Part shown: positions 16,746-25,160 of the stretch, in pieces
Numbering within the stretch: the stretch's first letter is position 1
Layout: every line of letters begins with the position of its first letter
DNA from: JBBSJZ01 sp041739875
GTDB lineage: Bacteria > Planctomycetota > Planctomycetia > Pirellulales > Pirellulaceae
Assembly: GCA_041739875.1 (NCBI GenBank)
Contig: JBGSNA010000054.1
Coordinates: 1 to 64,000, forward strand
Length of the DNA: 64,000 bases
Direction: 5' to 3'
The notes under the pieces: generated by a model
What the model was told of the DNA's origin: nothing
Seen by the model: only the letters and a program-made list of their open reading frames with translations
Database searches by the model: none
Program-made: the position numbers and the translations under genes

Positions 16746-18734
16746 TTACTCCTGTAAATAGACCGGCCGATTGTTGCGTCGCATGATCAAGCCCTCGAAA
16801 CGTGCTTGATCAAGCATGCCCTGCTCATCGATCATCAGCGCATCGTTGGGCGGTTGTGGTTGGCTGAGTAGTTGTTGGTATTGGCGTCCGAGTTTGGATG
16901 CGCGTACTTGGTTTGAATCGAGAAAGTCGTAATCAAGTTTCGGAGCCTCGGGGAGTGACTTGTACGCACGCTCGGCAATGAGACGAATCGCGTCGTACGG
17001 ATCTTCCATGCCGAGCAGAACATAAAGACGCATCCATTGAGTACCCGCCGCTTCCTGGGCGGGTTTCCATTGAAAGGCGCTCATTTGCAAGACTCGCTGG
17101 GCAGCGTCACCGCTGAGAAAATGCAGCAGCGAGGCTGCGGTCTTGCGTTGCTCGTCTGTCAACGGTGGTTTGTCGTGCCCGTACCATGCCGATAGATGAT
17201 TCGAGGTTTCTTCAAGCGTGTGATCCAGATGGCACAGGTTGCATGCGTTGGGACGCCCCGTGGCGATCGTTGTTGCGACCGAGGGGCTCGTGATCGTATG
17301 CGAACGACTTGTCTTGAGAATTCCATAGACGGTGTGCGGCATATGGCAATTCATACAGCGACTGCCGTCGGAATCAATCGCGTGGTGGGTATGCTCGGTC
17401 CCTAGCTCTTTGTACTTGGGATGGCACTGCAAACAAGCGGCGTCGCCGTGCATAGTCGGCTTGAGTTGGTCATCTTTCCATTTATTCTGGAGAGCGAGCT
17501 CCTGTTGGTGCATTGTGTGGCAGGACATGCACGATAGTTCTCCCTGCTGAAAACACTTCGACTCGATCATGCTGCTGTAATCACGCCCCGTGACCCGCAG
17601 CTCGCCGTCGGGCCAAAAATGTCCATCCGTCACGCCAGCGTGAGAGTCGAATTCACGAAAGGTCTTGCTATCTCGGTGCTCCTTGCTCGCTCGAACAACG
17701 CGAAGAAAATACGCTTCACTGAGTCGATCGCCAGGGCGAAATCGACGGCCGTGTTCGAAGAACTGTTCCTGGTCGGCGGCATTGTCAATGTTAACCATCA
17801 TCATGCCGTGACACTGGCCACACATGTCGGACCGAGAGCTTGTTGGCAAATCCATGGGATTCACGATTGGATCCTTTGCTGGCAAGTCGCCAACTGGTTG
17901 AGCAACCGTCGACTCTGCCAACCCGATCGACGTCGCCGCTTCCGTGGCTTCCGAAGCGACACGCTTCGACTGATGAAACGCAACATGCCCTTCGCCTGGG
18001 CCGTGACAGGCTTCGCATGCAATGCCGAAATCGGCGATCCGCGTGTCCCAAGTCATCTGGTCTTGCTCAGGCCGCGTACGAGGATGCGTGGAGTGACAAT
18101 TGCAACAGATCGCATTCCAACGCCCCAATTCGTTCTCTGACTCCATGTTCGGTGGCCTTAAAAATGCACTCGTCCGAGGAATCCATTTTTGCTGGTCGAT
18201 GAGGTACAGAATCGGGAGCTGGGCGGGCGTCTTGTCGACTCCCGACTCGTACCAAAAAACGTGCATGTGATGCGATCCTGTCATCATGACCAGCCGACGA
18301 TTTTTACGCTGTCCGTTGGCGATCGGATCATTTAGCTCAACAAAGAACTCGTCATCACGACGGCTGAACACAAAACGCTCACCCCGTACAACCACACTGC
18401 TGTTCCCGATCGCCGCAGGTGCCGACTCCGGCGTCACCAGTTGCGTCATCGTGCGGTGGTATGACGTGTGCCACGATTGGTGATAGTCTTCGTGGCATTC
18501 CTTGCAGGAGTTCGATCCGAGATACCCGTCGGTACGAACAACCTCCGGACGGGCGGCGACGAGCGTCGTCTCAACGACTTTGGCATCCGAAGACGAAACG
18601 GAGGGCGATCGGGGCGGCGCTGAGTCCGTTGTGTTGTAAATAACAGGAACGCTTGGAATCGGTCGAGTGACATACCAAGCGACAACGACTAAAGCGACGA
18701 CCGCGATCAACATCCACGTAAACTTTTTGGTCAT
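16746..18734 (-). CDS. Membrane-anchored eight-haem cytochrome c
   Basis: A 662-residue protein with one N-terminal hydrophobic helix (FTWMLIAVVALVVVAWYV) acting as anchor or uncleaved signal. Eight CxxCH haem-binding motifs are visible in order: CKECH, CCNCH, CEACH, CGQCH, CMSCH, CLQCH, CMNCH and CNLCH. The pattern resembles the cytochrome c554/c-prime group and the planctomycete proteins with a C-terminal helical tail. The last 150 residues lack haems (HLSAWYGHDKPPLTDEQRK onward). It should carry electrons in the periplasm; the partner is unknown. It lies downstream of a Ser/Thr kinase gene on the same strand, 234 bases away. Confidence 0.9.
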   Translation of the reverse strand: MTKKFTWMLIAVVALVVVAWYVTRPIPSVPVIYNTTDSAPPRSPSVSSSDAKVVETTLVAARPEVVRTDGYLGSNSCKECHEDYHQSWHTSYHRTMTQLVTPESAPAAIGNSSVVVRGERFVFSRRDDEFFVELNDPIANGQRKNRRLVMMTGSHHMHVFWYESGVDKTPAQLPILYLIDQQKWIPRTSAFLRPPNMESENELGRWNAICCNCHSTHPRTRPEQDQMTWDTRIADFGIACEACHGPGEGHVAFHQSKRVASEATEAATSIGLAESTVAQPVGDLPAKDPIVNPMDLPTSSRSDMCGQCHGMMMVNIDNAADQEQFFEHGRRFRPGDRLSEAYFLRVVRASKEHRDSKTFREFDSHAGVTDGHFWPDGELRVTGRDYSSMIESKCFQQGELSCMSCHTMHQQELALQNKWKDDQLKPTMHGDAACLQCHPKYKELGTEHTHHAIDSDGSRCMNCHMPHTVYGILKTSRSHTITSPSVATTIATGRPNACNLCHLDHTLEETSNHLSAWYGHDKPPLTDEQRKTAASLLHFLSGDAAQRVLQMSAFQWKPAQEAAGTQWMRLYVLLGMEDPYDAIRLIAERAYKSLPEAPKLDYDFLDSNQVRASKLGRQYQQLLSQPQPPNDALMIDEQGMLDQARFEGLIMRRNNRPVYLQE

Positions 18735-18911
18735 CTGTCGCCGTCAACCGCCCGATCACAATTCCACGTTCATCACACCACGGCACAATCCTAGCCTAAC
18801 GCGTATACCAAGTCCATAAATCGAATTCGCAGAGAGCCGTTGCCCCATGTTTACGTGTCCCTTCGATTCCTCTCGTCGCTTGGTATCAGCGGACGTCTAG
18901 GTACTCTACGC

Positions 18912-18932
18912 GCGACAGAGATTGCCTGTCGC
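18912..18932. terminator. Perfect hairpin after the kinase gene
   Basis: GCGACAG and CTGTCGC form a perfect seven-base-pair stem with a seven-base AGATTGC loop, 36 bases beyond the kinase stop. No U-run follows. It may be a weak terminator or a REP-like element. An ATACCAAG/CTTGGTAT inverted pair also lies in this gap, about 65 bases apart. Confidence 0.3.
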
Positions 18933-18968
18933 TAACAAGCCTGGCCTATTGAGTTCCGTCTGCGAACG

Positions 18969-20009
18969 TCATGAGTTCGCTGCTTCAGCAATCGTTGCTT
19001 CGTCCCGTTCGATGCAGAGCAGCAAGCTTCTGAGCTCATCGATGAGCTCCCGCATCGATTGATAGCGCCTTGAAGGTTGCTTGCAGGTAGCTTTCGCGAA
19101 AATTGCGTCGGCCAGTTTCGGAATATTGCGAGTCGGAGATCGCTCACTCGGCGGCGTTGGTTGTCGCGAACAGATGTTGTCGAATGTGTCATCTTGGTCG
19201 CAACCGCGAAACGGCTCCGCGATCGCCATGGCTTCGTACAAACAAACGCCCGTCGAAAATACGTCGCTGCGGTCGTCGATGTCACGGTTGCCGATCTGTT
19301 CGGGGGACATGTACGTGGGTGTTCCAATTAACTGCTGAGCCGGTGTCAGGTTGGGAAGATCGTAGCTCGAAGCCTCATGGTCGACTGATTCAGAACAAGT
19401 TGAGTCCGCGATGACACTTCGACGCTTCTGATTCGTTCCACCATTTTGATCCGTGCCCATAGGTGCTTCGCCCCATACTTTTGCTGCACCCCAGTCCAAC
19501 AGCGTGACCTCACCAAAGTTTCCAACCCAGATATTCTCGGGCTTCACGTCGCGATGGATCACGCCGCGAGCATGTGCCGACGCCAATGTCTGGCACACAG
19601 CCTCGATGATTTCGATGCGACGGCGCAGAGGAAATGCCTTTTCCACTTCCGCGTCGCCCTTTGCAATGGCTCGCAACACGCTGAAGAAGTTCTCGCCGGA
19701 AATTCTCTTCATCGTGTAATAGATGCCTAGCTCATTGTCCTCGCCGATCTCATAAACCGGGACAGTCCCTGGGTGCTCCAACTGTGCCGTCACGCGAGCC
19801 TCACGAAGCAAGCGTCGACGAAACGAACGATCCAAACGGTGTTCCGGAAGCAGAACCTTGATCACCACCGTTCGCCCAATGACCTGGTCGAATGCCGTGT
19901 ACAAGAGACCGTTTCCGCCGCGAGCCATTTCTTTGCGATCGACGTAACGAGACAGGCCAAGCGGAATGCTCGATGGTAACTGAATGTCTGTATTGGAGAT
20001 AGAAATCAA
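18969..20009 (-). CDS. Serine/threonine protein kinase, soluble
   Basis: A 346-residue Hanks-type kinase. The glycine loop reads EMARGGNGLLYTAFD and the catalytic Lys lies in TVVIKVLLPE. The catalytic loop is GVIHRDVKPENIWVG. The metal-binding triad is DWG (VTLLDWGAAKVWG), a common planctomycete variant of DFG. A 60-residue Asn/Gly/Ser-rich insert follows before GTPTYMSPEQIGN, then DDRSDVFSTGVCLYE. The protein ends with the kinase fold; there is no membrane segment or sensor domain, so it is probably cytosolic and regulated by other proteins. Targets are unknown. Confidence 0.93.
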   Translation of the reverse strand: MISISNTDIQLPSSIPLGLSRYVDRKEMARGGNGLLYTAFDQVIGRTVVIKVLLPEHRLDRSFRRRLLREARVTAQLEHPGTVPVYEIGEDNELGIYYTMKRISGENFFSVLRAIAKGDAEVEKAFPLRRRIEIIEAVCQTLASAHARGVIHRDVKPENIWVGNFGEVTLLDWGAAKVWGEAPMGTDQNGGTNQKRRSVIADSTCSESVDHEASSYDLPNLTPAQQLIGTPTYMSPEQIGNRDIDDRSDVFSTGVCLYEAMAIAEPFRGCDQDDTFDNICSRQPTPPSERSPTRNIPKLADAIFAKATCKQPSRRYQSMRELIDELRSLLLCIERDEATIAEAANS

Positions 20010-20430
20010 GTTATGCTCGCTTCAATAATGTGCCGTGTTAGCTATCACGGCAATTCTACACTTTTTGACATGAACCTTAGAATAGCACGATGAGATATAG
20101 CTCGATCAGCGTGCCAGAAAGTTGATCTGTGCGAGTCCCCAATTGCGACTCCGTTCGCCATGAAATCATGACCTCCAACTAATGTTCGAAACGTCTCGTT
20201 GACGGGGTTCAAGGAGGTTCGAAAAGTGCGCCGCTTTGCTCGAGCTAGCATGGCCAGGAAGTTTTATTGGGTCGGTACGCACCTTGGTATGGACTCCGTG
20301 TCACAAGGCACTCGGGCGACTGAGATCGTTGCCGTTGCTGGAAGCCGGGGAAATTTCCTGACAAGTTACCCTCGTTCGTCCGCGAGGACACTTAACGTCT
20401 TCGTTTCGCCTCACATGGATACACGTCCAA
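20010..20430. other. Intergenic region between kinase start and dehydrogenase stop
   Basis: A 421-base stretch that must contain the promoter of the minus-strand kinase. No gene, tRNA or convincing hairpin was recognised. Frames on the plus strand are shadows without family motifs. Confidence 0.4.
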
Positions 20431-23415
20431 TTAACGCTGGGGCTCGTGAGTGCCGCGTTGCTCGCACAGGAAAGCGAGGAGGTCAGCGGCCTGCTGCGTT
20501 GTCATGCCCACCAAGAGCATCTCTGGCATCAAGGACTTGGACGAAGTTTGAACCTGTTCGATGTCATCTTTCACAATCAAATGCAGCTTTGATTGTGCAT
20601 CGCTCAGCACCAATTCCGTTTCCGTGTCACTCGTTATAATCCCTGTGATGACAGTGCCATCAACAGTGAGTACTGTTTGAGTAAGGAACTTGGTGTCGAT
20701 CTTTTCCGACGGACGCAGAATGCTCGCTAGCAACTCCTTCGGTGTTCTTTGAGTGCCAATGCTGGTCAGATCCGGTCCAGTATTTTTACCAACACTTCCC
20801 ACTTGGTGGCACTGCCGGCATGTGACGTCAGCGGCTTGCTCGAACAGCAACTTCCCGCGTTCCGCCGAACCAGGAGTAGCCAACAGTGCATCCTCATCGA
20901 TCGCTGAACCGAGTCGTTCAACACGCTGGTCCTCCGGTAAATGACCTTCGAATAAGTCACGGATTTGTGGGTCGGAATGCCGGCTACCGATTTCCACAAC
21001 CCTCGCGCGTAAGGTTTCCGTCATCGCATGGTTGCCACAGGCATAGCTGAGTGCCACCGCGGTGCGGGTCGCGTTGAGTAACAATTGAATCGTGGCATCG
21101 GGATCATCGAGCGAAGCCAACGTGGCAATTGCAGTTTGCTCGGCTATTGCTTCATCGCTCGGTTCTGCCATCGATGCGATCCAATCGTGGAGCACTTGGA
21201 TACCCTGAGTATCGATTACGTTGGAGCCAAATTGCGGCATGTGGCCACGACCAAATTTGAGCGTTCGATATAAAACGACACTCCGAAACGGATCGCCCGG
21301 AGCGACGATTCGCGGGTTTTCGATCCCGAAGTGCCCTTGTGCTGGAATGGCGTCGATATACATGTTCGCGTCAAGCGACTTGTCGATCTCAAAGTTAAAG
21401 TCTGCCGTTCCTCCACCTTGGCGCCGATGGCAATTGGAACAGTTCATTGCCAGATAGGCGCGGGCGCGGTCTTCGAGCGGTCGAGTGGTATCATGAGGTG
21501 CTGCGATCGATTTCGTGACTGGAATCGGTAACGAGAAAAGCCCCTGCTTCACGAGTTCCGCGAGTTGGTCTTTTCCGTTCCATGAGATGTTCAACTGGTT
21601 CGGTGCAAAGCTTTGCACGGTTCCGGAACTCCATACGTGACAGAGCAGACATTCGCTCCGACTAGCGTGATGCCACGTTTGAATTCGATAGCCGTTCGTT
21701 GCGTTACTGTCTTGAATCGTTAGCTTACGGTCGCTAGCGATATCGTCCTGAAGGATCGCGTCCGTCTGGTCTTCGTTCCAAACGTAGTTGTATGCTCGCC
21801 ATTCGTCGCCGAGCAGGTGCAGGAGTTGTGTCTCAAGATGCTGCTCTGACTTCGGGTTCCCAGCTTCGCGGAAATAGCTCACTGTTTTTGCCAGGACCGT
21901 TTCAGTCGGGAATTTGAATCGTCCGTGAACTTGCCCGAGGTCCCACCGAGGATTATCCCAAAGGCCTAATTGTTCGCTGCGAGGAATCGCAATCCATTGT
22001 CGCGAATGAGTACCATCGGCCCAGTGATGGGCGCTGAAGTCGTACTCGACGACGCCGGGCTCAGGCTGTTGGTGGATGACGTCACGGAATAGTCCAGTTT
22101 GTGAAAGCCGTCTTGGAAATTCGTGCGACGCAGTCAAGTCGGTGTTCGGAAGCAACTGATGGATGGTTCCATCGTATCCCACGATCATGACTTCGCCCGT
22201 CGAGTCGAGCATAAAGGAAACAATTTGAAGCGTTGTGTCGACTAGTTCCTTTTGCCAGACAACTTTGTCGCCCGACGTTTTCAACGCCCAAACTTTCCCT
22301 GTCATCCAATCGCCGTAAATGTAGGCACCGATCAACTCGGGCAAGCGGTCGCTCTGCCAAAAATGACCACCAGTAATTGAGCGAGATTCAAGGTGCGTAT
22401 GCTCAAATATTGGCGGTGTGATTGGGATGCTTGGTGCCTGGTCTTGCTTGACCGGTTGGCTCCCTTCCATGATGCTCCAACCATAATTGCCGCCGCGTTG
22501 GACGCGATAGACCATCTCACGCATCTCCCAGCCGACGTCGGCTGTGAAGAGGTCACCGTTTTCTGGATTAAATGACATTTTCCATGGGTTGCGAAATCCG
22601 AACGCCCAAATCTCGCCTCGAATATTCGAGCTTCCAAAAAACGGGTTGTCGGTGGGAACCCGATAGGGAAGTTCGCTGGACGGATTGTCGACATCGATTC
22701 GCAGAATGGACGCCTCCAAGTCGCTGAGATCCTGTTCCGTGTTCAGTGCATCTGGAGGATACGGATCCTGTGCATCGCCCACCGAGATATAAAGGTAACC
22801 ATCAGGTCCAAACTGCACACTTCCACCCGTGTGTCCTGATCCAGCCCAAGAGATCACCTCAAGTCGACTCGTCAAATCAATGGTCGGAACTGTTGCGTCA
22901 GTAACTCGGAAGCGCGCAAGGTGCCTGCCTTTTGGGTCTTTGGGGTTGGATGCATAGCAAACGTAGCACCACGGTTGGTTGGCTAAATCGTGATGAAACG
23001 TTGTCGAGACGACTGTTGATACGGGGCGTTCATGAAGGCCATTAAGATCCGTCACCGGCCGAGCAACCGCACTCTTTGTATCGCTGTCGAACGATACGAT
23101 TTGTCCGTTCACTTGTGTTGCGATCCAGCGATTTGCCTCCGCGAGCCAAACAATGTCGGTCGGTTGCACAAGGTCGACGTGGGGAAATACTCGCTGTGTT
23201 TTAAAAGGCAACGCAGGCTCTGGACTGCCCAAAATCCTTGACGATGTCCATGGCGTCATTCGCGTTATGAGCGAGTCCTCGCTAGCACCCTTCGTCGTGA
23301 GCGGACCCACGATAAGAGTGCCGGCGATCAAGCAACAAACAAAACGTAAACCAATTGATAGGCGAACGAATCTCAATTTAGCACCTTTGACCAAGTGAAT
23401 GACAATTCTCATCAT
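20431..23415 (-). CDS. Sugar dehydrogenase-type propeller fused to c-type cytochrome modules
   Basis: A 994-residue exported protein; ATG 23413-23415 begins MMRIVIHLVKGAKLRFV and a signal peptide (FVCCLIAGTLIVGPL). Residues about 60-430 are a beta-propeller of the glucose/sorbosone dehydrogenase family: GSGHTGGSVQFGPDGYLYIS, WAFGFRNPWKMSFNPENGDL and GGNYGWSIMEG are typical. The middle part (CLLCH near 588, CSNCH near 659) resembles the diheme region of HNE_0200/SO_2930-type proteins. The C-terminal module has CRQCH near 866 plus GKNTGPDLTSIGTQRT and ASILRPSEKID, matching the Pirellula/Verrucomicrobium haem-binding domain. It likely oxidises a sugar and passes electrons through three haems. 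Confidence 0.9.
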   Translation of the reverse strand: MMRIVIHLVKGAKLRFVRLSIGLRFVCCLIAGTLIVGPLTTKGASEDSLITRMTPWTSSRILGSPEPALPFKTQRVFPHVDLVQPTDIVWLAEANRWIATQVNGQIVSFDSDTKSAVARPVTDLNGLHERPVSTVVSTTFHHDLANQPWCYVCYASNPKDPKGRHLARFRVTDATVPTIDLTSRLEVISWAGSGHTGGSVQFGPDGYLYISVGDAQDPYPPDALNTEQDLSDLEASILRIDVDNPSSELPYRVPTDNPFFGSSNIRGEIWAFGFRNPWKMSFNPENGDLFTADVGWEMREMVYRVQRGGNYGWSIMEGSQPVKQDQAPSIPITPPIFEHTHLESRSITGGHFWQSDRLPELIGAYIYGDWMTGKVWALKTSGDKVVWQKELVDTTLQIVSFMLDSTGEVMIVGYDGTIHQLLPNTDLTASHEFPRRLSQTGLFRDVIHQQPEPGVVEYDFSAHHWADGTHSRQWIAIPRSEQLGLWDNPRWDLGQVHGRFKFPTETVLAKTVSYFREAGNPKSEQHLETQLLHLLGDEWRAYNYVWNEDQTDAILQDDIASDRKLTIQDSNATNGYRIQTWHHASRSECLLCHVWSSGTVQSFAPNQLNISWNGKDQLAELVKQGLFSLPIPVTKSIAAPHDTTRPLEDRARAYLAMNCSNCHRRQGGGTADFNFEIDKSLDANMYIDAIPAQGHFGIENPRIVAPGDPFRSVVLYRTLKFGRGHMPQFGSNVIDTQGIQVLHDWIASMAEPSDEAIAEQTAIATLASLDDPDATIQLLLNATRTAVALSYACGNHAMTETLRARVVEIGSRHSDPQIRDLFEGHLPEDQRVERLGSAIDEDALLATPGSAERGKLLFEQAADVTCRQCHQVGSVGKNTGPDLTSIGTQRTPKELLASILRPSEKIDTKFLTQTVLTVDGTVITGIITSDTETELVLSDAQSKLHLIVKDDIEQVQTSSKSLMPEMLLVGMTTQQAADLLAFLCEQRGTHEPQR

Positions 23416-23532
23416 ACTCGAATCGGTGAGTCCATAGGCAACTCGGTACAAGCATCTCTGGATTATGCGTGGACGCAATAATTTTTGCGACCAACGCGAA
23501 TTTCGCGTTGACATGTGACTTGGATGGAAATA

Positions 23533-23552
23533 AAGTAAGTAAAAGCTTACGA
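23533..23552. promoter_or_regulatory. Degenerate operator-like site before tetR
   Basis: The 20 bases carry GTAAG and CTTAC half-sites arranged as in the perfect palindrome found after tetR (24185-24204), with the outer bases degenerate on the right side. The site lies 18 bases upstream of the tetR GTG start, so binding by the regulator would autoregulate it. Inference from sequence symmetry only. Confidence 0.5.
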
Positions 23553-23569
23553 AACGGCCGGAGTATTCA

Positions 23570-24160
23570 GTGGCACGACCCAATCAGACAGAAGAGCAGG
23601 CAAAAAAGCTGTTGCCGATCATTTGCGAGGTCTTCAGTGAACTGGGATACCGGCGCACAACGACAGCAGAATTGGCGCTTCGGTGTGAAGTTCGCGAAAA
23701 TATTCTGTATCGGCTTTGGCCAGATAAAAAGGCGATGTTCCTCGCGGCGATTGATGATATTTTTCGCTCTCGTGCCGAGAGATGGAATGAGATTCTTGCG
23801 GATCGCCTGGGACCATCAAACGCCGCTGGGCGTATCATTGAGTATGAGTCGCATCATCAGGGAGATTCCGGTTTCTATCGAATCGTTTTCACTGCACTAA
23901 CCGAGGCTGATGATGACGATATTCGGGCTGCACTAGTTAGCATGTACAAAAGATTTCATAAGCTGGTGTGCCAGCAGATCGATACGCAACATCCGGTCGA
24001 CAGTCCCGAAACCGGCCTGCCGCCGGAGATGGCTGCTTGGGGATTGCTTGGACTGGCCACTGTTTCCAACATCATTCGAGAACTGAAGCTGCTGCCGCCG
24101 CGCCAGCGGGAACGAATGTTTGCAGCAGTGGCGAATTGCCTTGTGAATGGCGAGCGTTGA
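23570..24160 (+). CDS. TetR/AcrR-family transcriptional regulator
   Basis: A 196-residue regulator starting at GTG 23570. The N-terminal DNA-binding domain is standard: ICEVFSELGYRRTTTAELAL, then a recognition-helix region CEVRENILYRLWPDKKAMFL. The C-terminal ligand-binding helices (from about residue 60) are not assignable to a subfamily. The ligand may be an acyl or lipid compound, given the neighbours. A palindrome 25 bases after its stop and a weaker copy before its start suggest that it represses itself and the three downstream genes (lipid kinase, C45 hydrolase, alpha/beta hydrolase), all on the same strand with gaps of 21-85 bases. Confidence 0.9.
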   Translation: MARPNQTEEQAKKLLPIICEVFSELGYRRTTTAELALRCEVRENILYRLWPDKKAMFLAAIDDIFRSRAERWNEILADRLGPSNAAGRIIEYESHHQGDSGFYRIVFTALTEADDDDIRAALVSMYKRFHKLVCQQIDTQHPVDSPETGLPPEMAAWGLLGLATVSNIIRELKLLPPRQRERMFAAVANCLVNGER

Positions 24161-24184
24161 AAGTAGCATCTTTTTTTGCCTGAA

Positions 24185-24204
24185 AAGTAAGTGTGCACTT
24201 ACTT
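24185..24204. promoter_or_regulatory. Perfect 20-base palindromic operator candidate
   Basis: AAGTAAGTG-TG-CACTTACTT is a perfect inverted repeat of nine-base half-sites around a two-base centre, between tetR and the diacylglycerol-kinase-like gene. Size and symmetry fit a TetR-dimer operator, and the half-site recurs at 23533-23552. The downstream ATG lies 42 bases further. Confidence 0.7.
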
Positions 24205-24245
24205 AAAGGGAGTGTTGCTTCGGATATCATTGTTTTGGAGCGAGT

Positions 24246-25139
24246 ATGGCTATTGAGCGTCTTTCTGTGGTGGTCAATCCAAAAGGTGGGCGCCGGCGCG
24301 GCCTCGGAGTCCTGGAGCGTGTCAAGCCAATTTTTGTGAACGCAAAAATTGATCTGGATATTCATGTTACACAGCGAACGGGACACGCGGCAGAGATTGC
24401 GAGATCGCTGGACATGAAGTCCTGCGATGCCGTCTGTGTGATCGGTGGCGATGGAACATTCCACGAAGTCGCCGATGGTTTGTTGCAACGCGACGAGTTG
24501 GTGACCGTCCCGCTTGGAATCATTCCAGCCGGAACCGGAAACACGATCGCGAAGCATCTGCAATGCACCGATCCACTCGACGCAGCCCGCAGGATTGTTG
24601 CTGGACAGACACAGCCACTTGATGCGATTCAGGTAATGCTGGACGACCGGTTTGTTTATTGCGTGGATCTTGTTGGCTGGGGGGCCGTATCGGACATCAA
24701 TATCAATGCGGAGAAATGGAGATTCCTGGGTCCATCACGCTATTCCGCCGCAACGCTTTGGCAAATCCTGCAACCCAAACAACGTCACGCGAAGCTCATT
24801 CTCGACGGTCAGGTATTCGACGACGAATACCTCTTTGTGGTCGCTTGCAATCCTAAGTTCGCAGGACCGGGAATGATGCTGGCCCCGCATGCCGAACTTG
24901 GGGATGGAAAAGTCGACTTGCTGATTGTTCGTAACGCTTCCCGAAGAGAAATGCTGAGGCTGTTCACAAAAGTTTTCGATGGCTCTCACTTGGGTTTGCA
25001 TTTCGTTGGGTATCACCAGGTTCATTCGTTCGCCATTGAGTCCCCTACGAATGATCCGTTGGATCTCGACGGCGAGATGAAGGGCCACACTCCCATGTCA
25101 GCGAAAGTGTTGCCCGCAGCGTTATCGATTCTATCTTGA
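24246..25139 (+). CDS. Diacylglycerol/sphingosine-kinase-like lipid kinase
   Basis: A 297-residue protein of the DAGK_cat/YegS-BmrU group. Its start SVVVNPKGGRRRGLG holds the conserved N-P-x-x-G loop. The nucleotide-binding signature is VCVIGGDGTFHEVADGLLQR (GGDGT near residue 65), followed by LGIIPAGTGNTIAKHL. The C-terminal beta-rich lobe contains VACNPKFAGPGMMLAPHAEL and the conserved DGKVDLLIVR, and ends in a LDGEMKG motif. It should phosphorylate a lipid hydroxyl at the membrane face using ATP. It is the first gene after the palindrome and is followed 21 bases later by the C45 hydrolase gene. Confidence 0.92.
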   Translation: MAIERLSVVVNPKGGRRRGLGVLERVKPIFVNAKIDLDIHVTQRTGHAAEIARSLDMKSCDAVCVIGGDGTFHEVADGLLQRDELVTVPLGIIPAGTGNTIAKHLQCTDPLDAARRIVAGQTQPLDAIQVMLDDRFVYCVDLVGWGAVSDININAEKWRFLGPSRYSAATLWQILQPKQRHAKLILDGQVFDDEYLFVVACNPKFAGPGMMLAPHAELGDGKVDLLIVRNASRREMLRLFTKVFDGSHLGLHFVGYHQVHSFAIESPTNDPLDLDGEMKGHTPMSAKVLPAALSILS

Positions 25140-25160
25140 TCGCCCCAGAGAGATGTACTC

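Noticed and set aside
20010..20430. Possible RNA gene in the 421-base gap
   Set aside because: A GGTTCGA-like T-loop piece occurs, but no cloverleaf or acceptor stem pairs with it.
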